Source: Paracoccus sp. S-4012 (GTDB lineage: Bacteria > Pseudomonadota > Alphaproteobacteria > Rhodobacterales > Rhodobacteraceae). From it: 64,000 nucleotides of DNA. The position numbers were made by a program, and so were the translations under genes. The stretch's first letter is position 1; each line of letters begins with the position of its first letter. Positions 37,362 through 46,608 of this stretch are shown in pieces. Under the pieces are notes generated by a model. The model ran no database searches. It had not been told where the DNA came from and was given only the letters and a program-made list of their open reading frames with translations. The stretch covers positions 124,001 to 188,000 of the forward strand of contig NZ_WKKA01000002.1 of assembly GCF_009674885.1 (NCBI RefSeq), given 5' to 3'.

Positions 37362-37774
37362 TGGCGCGCTGGCTGATGAAATCCGAGCCCGACGTCTTCG
37401 GCTGGGACGACCTGGTGGCCAAGGGCGCGGCCGGCGAGGAGTGGGACGGCGTCCGCAGCGCGCAGGCGACGGGCAACATGAAGAAGATGGCACTCGGCGA
37501 CGAGGTGTTCTTCTACCACTCCAACATCGGCAAGGAGATCGTCGGCATCGCCGAGGTCAGCGCCGAGGCGCATCCCGACAGCACCGCCGACGATCCGAAA
37601 TGGCAATGCGTGGACATCCGCGCGGTGCGGCCGCTGAAACGCCCGGTGACGCTGGCTGAGTGCAAGGCCGAGCCGCGGCTGGCGGAGATGGTACTGGTGA
37701 AGAACTCGCGCCTCTCGGTCCAGCCGGTGACGGACGCGGAATGGACGGTTGTGCTGGAAATGAGCGGCGAATAG
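37361..37774 (+). CDS. EVE-domain protein
   Basis: A 137-residue protein. WLMKSEPDVFGWDDL at the N-terminus, WDGVRSAQATGNMKKM and DEVFFYHSNIGKEIVGIAEV are hallmarks of the EVE domain, a PUA-like fold that reads modified bases in nucleic acids (eukaryotic relative THYN1). The start ATG overlaps the YciI stop. The ligand in this organism is unknown. Confidence 0.92.
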   Translation: MARWLMKSEPDVFGWDDLVAKGAAGEEWDGVRSAQATGNMKKMALGDEVFFYHSNIGKEIVGIAEVSAEAHPDSTADDPKWQCVDIRAVRPLKRPVTLAECKAEPRLAEMVLVKNSRLSVQPVTDAEWTVVLEMSGE

Positions 37775-37805
37775 GTCTGCGCGGCCGGGGCGCAGGGGAG
37801 GACGG

Positions 37806-38198
37806 ATGGAACTGCTGATCTGCATCGCCGCGGCGACCGCCGCCTGGGTCGTCGGCATGGTCTGGTATGTGGCCGTGAGGTCCCCCTACGAGCGGGCGAT
37901 CGGCTCCACGGTGCGCAACCGCGGCTACCCGTTCGATTATTCACCCATGCCCTACCTGCTCGCCGGGACCTGCTTTCTGGTCATCGCGGTGATGCTGCGG
38001 GGCATGTTCCTGCGCTACGGCATCCACGGCTTCTGGGAGGGGCTGGGCATCGGCATCGGCCTCGGCACGCTGATCGGGCTGCCGCTGGTGCTCCTGCACA
38101 ACATCCCGCCACATCGACCGGCCTCGCTCACCCTGATCGACGGCGCGCATTCGATCCTCGTCCTCGCGACGCTCGGCGCGATCCTCGGAGCGATCTGA
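37806..38198 (+). CDS. DUF1761 membrane protein
   Basis: A 130-residue protein with four predicted membrane segments. ICIAAATAAWVVGMVWYV is the typical start of the DUF1761 family, and SLTLIDGAHSILVLATLGAI the typical end. Function is unknown. It is preceded by GGGGAGGACGG. Confidence 0.82.
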   Translation: MELLICIAAATAAWVVGMVWYVAVRSPYERAIGSTVRNRGYPFDYSPMPYLLAGTCFLVIAVMLRGMFLRYGIHGFWEGLGIGIGLGTLIGLPLVLLHNIPPHRPASLTLIDGAHSILVLATLGAILGAI

Positions 38199-38281
38199 GG
38201 CAGCCGGGGCGCGATCTGCCAGAACCGCGCCCCGCCCCCACCGGCAGGAGCAACCACCGACGACGCCATTGAACACCCGTG

Positions 38282-38300
38282 CGGGGCATCCGGTGCCCCG
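38282..38300 (+). other. hairpin in the DUF1761-DUF4170 gap
   Basis: CGGGGCA and TGCCCCG form a 7-bp stem around TCCGG, in the 187-base gap before the DUF4170 gene. An AT-richer stretch (GGGTTTGCAATAAATCC) follows at 38310-38326 and could hold a promoter, but I could not place a convincing -35/-10 pair. Confidence 0.4.
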
Positions 38301-38385
38301 AAACTGCTTCGGGTTTGCAATAAATCCTTCGCGCAGGCCGTTCCTGCCCGAAGACAGCGGTCGCGGAACGCGACAGGAGGTCCGG

Positions 38386-38637
38386 ATGTCCATGCAGCGC
38401 CTGCATTTCGTCTTCGGCGGCGAGCTCGTCGCCACCGATTCGACCGAGCTCCGCGATCCCGCGGCGATCCACATGGTCGGCGTCTTCCCCGACTACGCCT
38501 CGGCCTTCGCGGCCTGGAAGGCCCATGCCCAGCGGACCGTGGACGACGCGCAGATGCGCTACTTCATCGCCCATATCCACCGCCTGCGCGAGGAAACCCG
38601 CGAGGCCAGCCCGACCGAGGAACTCGGCAGCCGATGA
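38386..38637 (+). CDS. DUF4170 protein
   Basis: An 83-residue protein. MQRLHFVFGGELVATDSTEL and VGVFPDYASAFAAWKAHAQR followed by a C-terminal IAHIHRL match the DUF4170 family, which in Rhodobacteraceae is encoded just before a WaaA-type gene. AGGAGG lies 5 bases before the ATG at 38386. It overlaps the WaaA-like gene by four bases. Function is unknown; the linkage points to lipid A/Kdo metabolism. Confidence 0.85.
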   Translation: MSMQRLHFVFGGELVATDSTELRDPAAIHMVGVFPDYASAFAAWKAHAQRTVDDAQMRYFIAHIHRLREETREASPTEELGSR

Positions 38638-39776
38638 GCAACGGCCGCGGCCGCGCGCTGCCGCCTGCGCCGCCGGGCGAGGGGCCGCTGCTCTGGCTGC
38701 GGCTCGCGGCCGGGCAGCCGGCCGATGGCAGCGGCGCGGGCGCGGCGCTGAGGCCCCAGCTGCGCGCCATGCGGCGCGACTTGCGCCTCCTCGCGACCCA
38801 TCCGGCGCCGGTCGGCGAGACCGGCGTGGCGCCCGATCCGGGCGACGCCGCGACGATGCTGCGCGAGTTGCGTCCCGCCGCCATCCTGCTGGTCGGGGAT
38901 GATCTGCCCGAGGAGCTTCTGCTTGCCGCGGGCCGCGCCCGGTTGCCGGTGATCCTCGCCGATGCGCGGCTGCACGGCCTGCGCCCGCCGCAACTGTGGC
39001 AGCGCAGCCGCCGCCGGGCCGCCGTCGAGGCGCTGACACGCGTGCTGGTCGCCGACGCCGCCGCCCAGTCGGCCGCGATTCGCGCCGGGGTGCCGGAGGG
39101 GCGGGTCGAGCGGACCGGCCCGCTGATGGCCACGCCCGCCCCGCCCGGCTGCTCGGAGGCCGAGCGCGCGGCCCTCGCCGCCGCGCTGCGGGGCCGCCAG
39201 GTCTGGTTCGCCGCCGCTGTGCCGGAGGCGGAGGAGGCGGCGGTGCTGGCCGCGCATGAGACGGCGCTGCAGCATTCGCACCGCGCGCTGCTCGTCGTCG
39301 CGCCCGCCGATCCCGAGCGCGCGCAGGCCCTGATGCTCCGGGCCGAGGCGCAGGGCCTTGGCGCCGCGCTGCGCAGCCAGACGGACGAGCCGGGTCCCGA
39401 CATTCAGGTGCTGGTCGCGGACGATCCGGGCGAGGCGGGGCTGTGGTATCGCCTCGCCCCCGTGACCTATGCAGGGGGCACGCTGGCCGGGGGGGCCACG
39501 GCGCCGGACCCGTTCGCGCCCGCCGCCCTCGGCTCGGCGATCCTGCGCGGGCCGCAGACCGGCGCTGCGCCGGCGGCCTGGGCCGCGCTCGAGGCCGGGC
39601 GCGCGTTGCGGCCGGTGCGCGACGAGGCCGACCTCGGCCCCGGCGTGGAGGAACTGCTCGCGCCCGAGCGCGCGGCGGAACTGGCCGCGCGCGCCTGGGC
39701 CGTCTCGACCGCCGGGGCGGCGGTGGCACAGCGGATCGCGGCGGCGGTGGCGGCAGTGCTGCCGCCTCCCGCCTGA
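38634..39776 (+). CDS. WaaA-like (Kdo transferase family) protein with degenerate active site
   Basis: A 380-residue GT-B protein, a little shorter than true WaaA (about 420-430). The family order is visible: PGEGPLLWLRLAAGQ near residue 15, LRELRPAAILLVGDDLPEE, LLVVAPADPERAQAL, and PGEAGLWYRLAPVTYAGGTL. However, the catalytic Glu of the SVGE motif is Gln in LAAGQ, the RHPER motif reads PADPER, and GGHNPLEPA is replaced by GGATAPDPFAPA. It also lacks a clear N-terminal membrane anchor. It may be a non-catalytic or altered-specificity paralogue. Confidence 0.75.
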   Translation: MSNGRGRALPPAPPGEGPLLWLRLAAGQPADGSGAGAALRPQLRAMRRDLRLLATHPAPVGETGVAPDPGDAATMLRELRPAAILLVGDDLPEELLLAAGRARLPVILADARLHGLRPPQLWQRSRRRAAVEALTRVLVADAAAQSAAIRAGVPEGRVERTGPLMATPAPPGCSEAERAALAAALRGRQVWFAAAVPEAEEAAVLAAHETALQHSHRALLVVAPADPERAQALMLRAEAQGLGAALRSQTDEPGPDIQVLVADDPGEAGLWYRLAPVTYAGGTLAGGATAPDPFAPAALGSAILRGPQTGAAPAAWAALEAGRALRPVRDEADLGPGVEELLAPERAAELAARAWAVSTAGAAVAQRIAAAVAAVLPPPA

Positions 39777-39797
39777 GCCCTCAGCCGGCCTGAACCG

Positions 39798-41270
39798 TCA
39801 GATGGACAGGCAGACGTATTTCATCTCGAGGTAGTCATCGACCCCGTGGTGGCTTCCCTCGCGGCCGAGGCCCGACTGCTTCACGCCGCCGAAGGGCGCG
39901 ACCTCGGTCGAGATGATGCCGGTGTTCACGCCGACGATGCCGTATTCCAGCGCCTCCTGCACCCGCGTGATGCGGCCCACGTCGCGGGCGTAGAAGTAGC
40001 TGGCGAGGCCGAAGATCGTGGCGTTGGCCTTCTCGATCACCTCGTCCTCGGTCTCGAAGCGGAACAGAGGCGCGAGCGGGCCGAAGGTCTCCTCGGTCGC
40101 AACCTTCATGGCGTCGGTGACGCCGGTGACGACCGTGGGCTGGAAGAACAGCCCCTCCTTGCGCTTGCCGCCGGTGAGGATCGCGCCGCCGCCGTCGAGC
40201 ACGTCCCGGATATGCTCCTCGACCTTCTCGACCGCATCCTGGTTGATGAGCGGACCCGTGGTCACGCCCTCCGTCAGCCCGTCGCCCACGCGCAGCTTGT
40301 CCACCGCGACGGCGAGACGCTTCGCGAACTCGTCATAGACGCCCGCCTGCACATAGATGCGGTTGGCGCAGACGCAGGTCTGGCCGTTGTTGCGGAACTT
40401 GGACGCCATCGCGCCTTCCACCGCCGCGTCGAGGTCGGCGTCGTCGAAGACGATGAAGGGCGCGTTGCCGCCAAGCTCCATGGAGCATTTCAGCACCTGG
40501 TCCGCCGCCTGCCGCAGCAGGATGCGGCCGACCTCGGTCGAGCCGGTGAAGGTCAGCTTTCGCACCAGCGGGTTCTCGCAGAACTCCTTGCCGATGTCGG
40601 AGGAGCGCGATGAGGTGATGACGCTGAAGATCCCCTTCGGCAGCCCCGCCCGCTCCCCCAAGACCGCGAGCGCGAGGGCCGAAAGCGGCGTCTCGGCCGC
40701 GGGGCGGGCGACGAAGCCGCAACCCACGGCGAGCGCCGGGCCGCATTTGCGCGTGATCATGGCATTCGGGAAGTTCCACGGCGTGATCGAGGCCGCGACC
40801 CCGATCGGCTGCTTCAGCACGGTGATGCGCTTGTCGCGCTGATGGCCGGGGATGGTCTCGCCATGAATGCGCTTGGCCTCTTCGCCGAAGAACTCGATGA
40901 AGGCGGCGCCGTAGGCGATCTCGCCCTTGGCCTCGGGCAGCGGCTTGCCCTGCTCGGCGGTGAGGATCTTCCCGAGGTCGTCCTGGTTCTCCATCATCAG
41001 GTCGAACCATTTCCGCATGACCTGCGCCCGCTCCTTGGCGGTGCGCGCGGCCCAGTCCTTCATTGCGGCATGGGCAGCCTCGATCGCGCGCTTCGCGTCC
41101 GAGCGGCCGAGATCGGCCACCTCGCAGATCACGTCGCCGCGGGCCGGGTTCCTGACCGGGAAGGTGGCGCCGTCGGGCGCGTCGATCCATTCGCCGGCGA
41201 CATAGGCGCGGGTCTCGAGCAGCGAGGGATCGCGCAGGAGGGTTCGCAGATCAGTCGAATGGGCGGTCAT
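39798..41270 (-). CDS. gabD: NAD(P)-dependent succinate-semialdehyde dehydrogenase
   Basis: Oxidises succinate semialdehyde to succinate (GABA shunt). The 490-residue aldehyde dehydrogenase has the cofactor block VAASITPWNFPNAMITRKCG, TFTGSTEVGRILL, the catalytic Glu in MELGGNAPFIVFDDADLD and the catalytic Cys in NGQTCVCANRIYV, which is the usual GabD wording. GGAGGAG precedes the ATG at 41270. No GABA aminotransferase is adjacent. Confidence 0.92.
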   Translation of the reverse strand: MTAHSTDLRTLLRDPSLLETRAYVAGEWIDAPDGATFPVRNPARGDVICEVADLGRSDAKRAIEAAHAAMKDWAARTAKERAQVMRKWFDLMMENQDDLGKILTAEQGKPLPEAKGEIAYGAAFIEFFGEEAKRIHGETIPGHQRDKRITVLKQPIGVAASITPWNFPNAMITRKCGPALAVGCGFVARPAAETPLSALALAVLGERAGLPKGIFSVITSSRSSDIGKEFCENPLVRKLTFTGSTEVGRILLRQAADQVLKCSMELGGNAPFIVFDDADLDAAVEGAMASKFRNNGQTCVCANRIYVQAGVYDEFAKRLAVAVDKLRVGDGLTEGVTTGPLINQDAVEKVEEHIRDVLDGGGAILTGGKRKEGLFFQPTVVTGVTDAMKVATEETFGPLAPLFRFETEDEVIEKANATIFGLASYFYARDVGRITRVQEALEYGIVGVNTGIISTEVAPFGGVKQSGLGREGSHHGVDDYLEMKYVCLSI

Positions 41271-41473
41271 CGGCAGTCTCCTCCGGGGCCGGGCGAGCGG
41301 GAAGGCCAGATCATCACGCGCAGCCCCGCCGATGTCCAGCCACGCCTGAGCCGGTCCGGTGCCCGCCGGTCCTACGGCACAGCGCCTTAAGAAAACGTGA
41401 ATGAACCTCCCGCGGGCGGCGGTGTTCCTGCCCCGATGCCGCGACCGTGCGGCCTTCGGAGTGAGAGTTACCC

Positions 41474-42145
41474 ATGAAACAGTTGTTTGCCACCACCGCC
41501 GCCGCCCTCCTCATGGCCGGCACCGCCTCCGCCCAGGCCGTGACCGCGACCGCGGGCACCGACCTGAACATGCGCTCGGGCCCCGGCGTCAATTACGAGG
41601 TCACGGGCGTGATCCCCGGCGGCGACGAGGTCTCGGTCGCGGGATGCCTCGAAGCCGCCAACTGGTGCGAAGTCACCCATGGCGACGCCAGCGGCTGGGC
41701 CTATGGCGACTATCTGGCCTCCAAGGTCGGGGAGGAATTCCAGCCGATCTATCCGAACCGTCAGACGCTGCATGTGCCGGTCGTCGTCCATGAGGAAGCG
41801 GTCGAGCCGAGCGGGACGCGCCAGGCCGCCGACGCGGGCATGGGCGCCGCCGCGGGAGCGACGGCCGGGGCCCTCGTGGGCGGTCCGCTGGGTGCCGTGA
41901 TCGGGGCAGCCGCGGGCGCCGCCAGTTCGCGCCTGCCCGACCCGGCACCGGAGGTCCGCACCTATGTCGAGGCGCATCCGCAGGATGCGGTGCTGCTCGA
42001 TGGTGAGGTCGTGATCGGCGCGGGCGTGCCGGAGGGCGTGACCCTCTACGACATCCCGGACGCGCCCGATTACCAGTACGTCACTATCAACGGCCTGCCG
42101 GTGCTGGTGAACGCCGAGCGCGAGATCGTCTATATCTTCCGCTGA
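41474..42145 (+). CDS. secreted SH3b / glycine-zipper / DUF1236 protein
   Basis: A 223-residue exported protein. Signal peptide LFATTAAALLMAGTASAQA; bacterial SH3 domain with DLNMRSGPGVNYEVTGVIPG (about 29-85); a glycine-zipper segment GAAAGATAGALVGGPLGAVI (about 115-145) that could insert in a membrane; and a C-terminal DUF1236 domain ending in YVTINGLPVLVNAEREIVYI. It probably resides in the periplasm or outer membrane and binds cell wall. Exact role unknown. Confidence 0.85.
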   Translation: MKQLFATTAAALLMAGTASAQAVTATAGTDLNMRSGPGVNYEVTGVIPGGDEVSVAGCLEAANWCEVTHGDASGWAYGDYLASKVGEEFQPIYPNRQTLHVPVVVHEEAVEPSGTRQAADAGMGAAAGATAGALVGGPLGAVIGAAAGAASSRLPDPAPEVRTYVEAHPQDAVLLDGEVVIGAGVPEGVTLYDIPDAPDYQYVTINGLPVLVNAEREIVYIFR

Positions 42146-42196
42146 CCCGCAACGGACGGCGGAACGGGGGAGGGGCGGCTTCAGGGCCGCCCTTTG

Positions 42197-43171
42197 TCAT
42201 GCGTCGCGGCGGCAGGGCTGCAGGTCGCCGGACGCGGGCCGCGCCTCCCAGACCGCACGGGCGGTCGCGCGGGCGAGACAGCAGGCGGCGGCGTGGCCGA
42301 GGCGCCAGAGGTCGCCCTCGGAGGCCGGGCGCGCGGCGGTCGAGACGGCGAAGACCAGATCGCCGTCGAACGGCGTATGCGAAGGCACGATCGCGCGGGC
42401 GAGGCCGTCATGCGCCGCCGTGGCCATCCGCGTCAGCGCGGCCTTGTCGAGCGCCACGTCGGTCGCCACCACCGCGAGCGTGGTGGCCTCGCCCATGCGC
42501 TTCTGCGGCGCGGGCTCGTTGTCGGGCGCGAAGGGCGCGCCGAGGCCCAGACCGCCGAACTCGTCTCCAAGCTCCCAGGGCGCGGCCCAGAACTGCCCCG
42601 AGGGGGCCGTCACCGAGCCGAGCGCGTTGACCGCCACGAGGGCGGCCACCGTGGCCCCGTTCTCCAGCACCGCCGAGGCCGAGCCGAGCCCGCCCTTCCA
42701 CCGGGCCGTCATGGCCCCCGCCCCGGCCCCGGCCGAGCCTAGGGCGAAATCCGGCCCCGCGGCCTCGAAGGCCAGGCGGCCAAGCGCCGGATAGGGGCTC
42801 TCGGTCCAGTCCTTGTCGCCGCCGTTCAGCAGATCGAACAGGATCGCCCCCGGCACGATCGGCACTCGCACCGCGCCCACCGCGAAGCCGCGCCCGGCGG
42901 CGCGCAGGCCGGTCATCACGCCGCCCCCGGCATCCAGCCCGAAGGCGCTGCCGCCGGCGAGGAAGATCGCGTCCACGCCGCCGACCAGCCGGTCGGGCGC
43001 CAGCAGATCGGTCTCGCGCGTGCCCGGCGCGCCGCCCATCACATGCACCGCGGCGGTGAACGGCGCATCGGCGGTCAGCACCGTGACACCCGATTTCAGC
43101 CAGGGATCATCGGCGTTCCCGACCCGCAGCCCGGCCACGTCGGTGATGAGGTTGCGCGGTCCCGGCCTCAT
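42197..43171 (-). CDS. P1-family (DmpA/S58) peptidase-like protein
   Basis: A 324-residue N-terminal-nucleophile hydrolase of the P1/DmpA family. LITDVAGLRVGNADDPWLKS begins the enzyme, GGSAFGLDAGGGVMTGLRA follows, and the autoprocessing site with the nucleophile Ser is in KGGLGSASAVLENG near residue 162. Related enzymes cleave N-terminal beta-alanyl or D-amino-acid peptides. There is no signal peptide. It overlaps the SDR gene by four bases. Confidence 0.87.
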   Translation of the reverse strand: MRPGPRNLITDVAGLRVGNADDPWLKSGVTVLTADAPFTAAVHVMGGAPGTRETDLLAPDRLVGGVDAIFLAGGSAFGLDAGGGVMTGLRAAGRGFAVGAVRVPIVPGAILFDLLNGGDKDWTESPYPALGRLAFEAAGPDFALGSAGAGAGAMTARWKGGLGSASAVLENGATVAALVAVNALGSVTAPSGQFWAAPWELGDEFGGLGLGAPFAPDNEPAPQKRMGEATTLAVVATDVALDKAALTRMATAAHDGLARAIVPSHTPFDGDLVFAVSTAARPASEGDLWRLGHAAACCLARATARAVWEARPASGDLQPCRRDA

Positions 43172-43908
43172 ATGCAGCGGCCGCCATCGACCTCCATCGC
43201 GACGCCGGTGATCAGCGACGCCTCGTCCGAGGCGAGGAACAGCGCCGCATTGGCGAGGTCCTCCGGCGTCGAGAAACGGCCCATCGGGATGGTCGAGAGA
43301 AACCGCGTGCGGGTCTCGGGCGTGTCCTCGCCCATGAAGCTCTTGAGCAGCGGCGTCTCGCCGGCCACCGGGTTGAGCGCGTTCACCCGGATGCCGAACG
43401 GGGCGAGCTCGATCGCCATGGCCCGCGTCGCGGTGATGACCCAGCCTTTCGAGGCGTTGTACCAGTTCAGCCGTGGCCGCGGCGAGACGCCCGCCGTCGA
43501 GGCCATGTTGACGATGGCGCCGCCGCCCGACTGCTTCATCAGCGGCACGATCTCGCGCGCGGTCAGGTAGATCGACTTGCAGTTGACGTTGAAGACGCGG
43601 TCGAAATCGGCCTCCGTAACTTCCTCCATCAGCGCCGGCAGATGCGTGACGCCGGCGTTGTTGACGAGGATGTCGACGCGGCCCCAGGCATGGCTCGCGG
43701 CCTGCGCCATCGCGGCGACCGAGGTGCCGTCGGCCACGTCGGTCGGCTGGGCGATGCCGCCGACCTCCTCAGCGACAGCCTTCGCGGCATCGGCGTTGAT
43801 GTCCACGACCATCACCCGCGCGCCCTCGGCCGCGAAGCGGTGCGCGATGCCCGCGCCGAACCCCGAGCCGCCGCCGGTCACGATCGCCGTCTTGCCGTCC
43901 AGTCGCAT
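43168..43908 (-). CDS. short-chain dehydrogenase/reductase
   Basis: A 246-residue classical SDR. The NAD(P) motif TGGGSGFGAGIAHRF, the NNAGVTHLP block, the catalytic Ser in NMASTAG and the YxxxK motif in WYNASKGW are all intact. VVDIN at the end of the second strand favours NAD. The substrate is not identifiable; glucose- or 3-oxoacyl-type reductases are the nearest in appearance. The ATG at 43908 is used. Confidence 0.9.
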   Translation of the reverse strand: MRLDGKTAIVTGGGSGFGAGIAHRFAAEGARVMVVDINADAAKAVAEEVGGIAQPTDVADGTSVAAMAQAASHAWGRVDILVNNAGVTHLPALMEEVTEADFDRVFNVNCKSIYLTAREIVPLMKQSGGGAIVNMASTAGVSPRPRLNWYNASKGWVITATRAMAIELAPFGIRVNALNPVAGETPLLKSFMGEDTPETRTRFLSTIPMGRFSTPEDLANAALFLASDEASLITGVAMEVDGGRCI

Positions 43909-43921
43909 GCTGCCCCTCCGC

Positions 43922-44929
43922 TCATTCCGGTCCAGATAGACCCAAGCCCACGACCTCCGCCAGCCGCGCATCAAGCGGCGCCCAGTCCTCCAGTTCCAGC
44001 CGCACCGGCAGCACCATCACCTTGCGCCGGAAGGCAGGCGGCAGCCGCATGGCGTCCTTCTCGGTCGTGACCAGCTGCGCGCCGAGCGCCCGCGCCTCGG
44101 CCTCGAGCCGCGTGAGGAGCGGGCCGGTGAAGGGCTGATGGTCGTCGAGCGCCTCGGCCCGCACCAGATCGGCGCCGAGGCGGGCGAGCGTGGCGAAGAA
44201 TTTTTCGGGATGGCCGATGCCTGCGAAGGCGAGGACGCGATGGCCCTCCCAGTCGAAGCCCATCGCCAGGGGTTCGAGCGCACCCCTCAGCCGCGGCAGG
44301 GAGACACACTTGCTCCATGCCGCGTCAAAAGCGCGCTGCGCCTCGGGCGGGCCGATCGAGAGCAGCAGGTCGGCGCGGGCCAGCCCGGCATCCACCGGCT
44401 CACGGAGCGGCCCGGCCGGGAGGCAGCGGCCGTTCCCGAAACCCTTGGCAGCATCCACCACGATGATCGAGAGATCATGCGCGAGGGCGGGGTCCTGGAA
44501 ACCGTCGTCGAGCAGGATCACCTGCGCCCCGTCCGCCACCGCGGCCTTCGCCCCCGCCACGCGGTCCCGCGCGACCCACACGGGCGCAAAGGCGGAAACC
44601 AGCAGCGGCTCGTCGCCGGTCTGCGCGGCAGTGTGGCGGCGTTCGTCCACCCGCACCGGCCCCTCGAGGCTGCCGCCATGGCCGCGGCTGACCACCTGCA
44701 CCGCGACGCCGTGCCCGGCCAGCCGCTGCGCCAGGGCGATGACGGTCGGCGTCTTGCCGGTCCCCCCGGCATTCAGGTTGCCGACGCAGATGACCGGCAC
44801 CCCGGCCCGGTCGCGCGGCCCCCGGCCCAGCCGCCGCGCGGTGGCGCGGGCGTAGAGCCCGCCCAGCGGCGCCAGCACCGCCGCCGCAAGCCCGTGCGGC
44901 CGGAACCAGAAGGCGGGCGGGCGCGGCAT
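43922..44929 (-). CDS. lpxK: tetraacyldisaccharide 4'-kinase
   Basis: Phosphorylates the 4' position of the lipid A precursor. The 335-residue protein has an N-terminal hydrophobic helix ([17 protein letters not shown]), the P-loop [17 protein letters not shown], the [15 protein letters not shown] motif and the [11 protein letters not shown] motif. The start is the ATG at 44929, five bases after the trcR stop. Other lipid A genes (the WaaA-like and DUF4170 genes) lie 4 kb away on the other strand. Confidence 0.95.
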   Translation of the reverse strand: MPRPPAFWFRPHGLAAAVLAPLGGLYARATARRLGRGPRDRAGVPVICVGNLNAGGTGKTPTVIALAQRLAGHGVAVQVVSRGHGGSLEGPVRVDERRHTAAQTGDEPLLVSAFAPVWVARDRVAGAKAAVADGAQVILLDDGFQDPALAHDLSIIVVDAAKGFGNGRCLPAGPLREPVDAGLARADLLLSIGPPEAQRAFDAAWSKCVSLPRLRGALEPLAMGFDWEGHRVLAFAGIGHPEKFFATLARLGADLVRAEALDDHQPFTGPLLTRLEAEARALGAQLVTTEKDAMRLPPAFRRKVMVLPVRLELEDWAPLDARLAEVVGLGLSGPE

Positions 44930-44934
44930 GACCG

Positions 44935-45699
44935 TCAGCGGCGGCCGGTGTCGTCGTCCTCGTCGTCCTCGTCGCCCTCGGGCAGGTTGAAGAAGCTGTC
45001 GGCATCGGCGTAGTCGCCGTCCGGCTTGCGCTCCTCCTCGTCGCGGCGGGTAAGCGAGAAGTTCTCCAGCCCGGCGATCGAGGACGGCAGGCGCGGCTCG
45101 TCCGACATCGCCAGCGAGGTCTCGGTCGAGACCAGCTTGCGCCGCTCGTCGTCCGACATCACCTCGACCGATTTCTTCTTGGCCGCCTTCTGCACCTCGG
45201 CATCCAGCTCCGACTGGCGGCAGAGCCCGAGGGCCACCGGGTCGATCGGCTGGATGTTCTGCATGTTCCAGTGGGTCCGCTCGCGGATCGAGGTGATCGT
45301 GGGCTTGGTCGTGCCGACCAGCCGCGCGATCTGGGCGTCGGCCAGCTCCGGGTGGAACTTCACCAGCCACAGGATCGCCGCCGGCCGGTCCTGGCGCTTG
45401 CTGAGCGGCGTGTAGCGCGGCCCGCGGCGCTTCTCCTCGCCCTCGGCGGCGGGGTTGTGCTTGATCTTCAGCCGGTAGGCCGGGTCCTTCTGGCCCTTCT
45501 CGATCTCGCCGGGCTCGAGCTGGTTCGTGGCGACCGGGTCGAAGCCCTTCACGCCGATGGCCACATCGCCATCCGCGATGCCCTGCACCTCGAGCTCGTG
45601 CAGGCCGCAGAAATCGGCGATCTGCTTGAAGCTGAGGGTGGTGTTCTCGACCAGCCAGACTGCGGTCGCCTTGGCCATCAGCGGCTTCGCTTGGGTCAT
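44935..45699 (-). CDS. trcR: cell-cycle transcriptional regulator TrcR (DUF1013)
   Basis: A 254-residue protein. [20 protein letters not shown] and [20 protein letters not shown] at the N-terminus, the RHTPLS-like [20 protein letters not shown] and the helix-turn-helix [20 protein letters not shown] match TrcR, a sigma70-dependent alphaproteobacterial regulator that works with the DNA polymerase clamp region in Caulobacter. Three ATGs stand in tandem after AAGGAG; the third (45699) has the best spacing. The C-terminus is highly acidic. Confidence 0.9.
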   Translation of the reverse strand: MTQAKPLMAKATAVWLVENTTLSFKQIADFCGLHELEVQGIADGDVAIGVKGFDPVATNQLEPGEIEKGQKDPAYRLKIKHNPAAEGEEKRRGPRYTPLSKRQDRPAAILWLVKFHPELADAQIARLVGTTKPTITSIRERTHWNMQNIQPIDPVALGLCRQSELDAEVQKAAKKKSVEVMSDDERRKLVSTETSLAMSDEPRLPSSIAGLENFSLTRRDEEERKPDGDYADADSFFNLPEGDEDDEDDDTGRR

Positions 45700-45871
45700 C
45701 ATCATCTCCTTTCAGGGGCGCGCGCGGCATCCGCCGGGTGAAACCGGGGCGGCGCGCAGCCGATCCTCGCTTTCGGGGAATTGCCGGCCGATATAGGCGC
45801 TCGGCCCCGGCGAGGGAAGTCCTTTCGGCGCAAGTCTCGACCGCCCGACAGGACCGCGCTAGGGCTTGGGG

Positions 45872-46498
45872 ATGAGAGTGATCGCCCTCGCGCTCGCCCT
45901 GTTCGCCGCCTCCCCGGCGGCGGCGCGGGATGATGTCGCAGGCGCGTTCGACTATTATGTGCTGGCGCTGAGCTGGTCGCCCAGTTGGTGCGCGACCGAG
46001 GGCGAGGCGGATGACGCGCAATGCCGCGAGCACCGGGATTTCATCGTCCACGGGCTCTGGCCGAACCGCGAGGACGGCTGGCCGGAATATTGCGCCACCC
46101 GCGCCCGCGACCCCTCGCGGCAGGAGACGGCAGCGATGGCGGACCTGATGGGGTCGGACAGCCTCGCCTGGCATCAGTGGAAGAAGCATGGCCGCTGCGC
46201 CGGGATGAAGCCGGAGGACTACTTCGCCACCCTGCGCGACGCCGCGGCGGCGGTGACGATCCCGCCCGAGTTCGAGGACCTCGCCCGCGACATACGCCTG
46301 CCCGTCGCCGTGGTTGAGGACGCCTTCATCGCAGCAAATCCCGGCCTCGCCCGCAACGGCATCACCGTGACCTGCGACGGCGGCCGCCTCGACGAGGTTC
46401 GCATCTGCCTCACGCCCGGCCTCTCCCTGCGCGACTGCGCGCCTGACGCCCGCCGCGATTGTCGCGCGGACGCGCTGATGATGGAGCGGGTGCGCTGA
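45872..46498 (+). CDS. secreted RNase T2
   Basis: A 208-residue periplasmic/secreted ribonuclease. Signal peptide [16 protein letters not shown]; active-site block [16 protein letters not shown] and [17 protein letters not shown] each supply a catalytic His. Several cysteines suggest disulfides. The start is the ATG at 45872. An AT-rich inverted repeat, GAGATTTAATCTC (46501-46513), follows the stop. Confidence 0.93.
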   Translation: MRVIALALALFAASPAAARDDVAGAFDYYVLALSWSPSWCATEGEADDAQCREHRDFIVHGLWPNREDGWPEYCATRARDPSRQETAAMADLMGSDSLAWHQWKKHGRCAGMKPEDYFATLRDAAAAVTIPPEFEDLARDIRLPVAVVEDAFIAANPGLARNGITVTCDGGRLDEVRICLTPGLSLRDCAPDARRDCRADALMMERVR

Positions 46499-46608
46499 GC
46501 GAGATTTAATCTCCCGGTTGTGGAACAATCACCATTGCATGTGCCTTCCGCTGGAGGCTTCCGCTCAAGGTTGTTCGGCGGACGCCGTTAACCAGTGCGA
46601 GGCTCACC

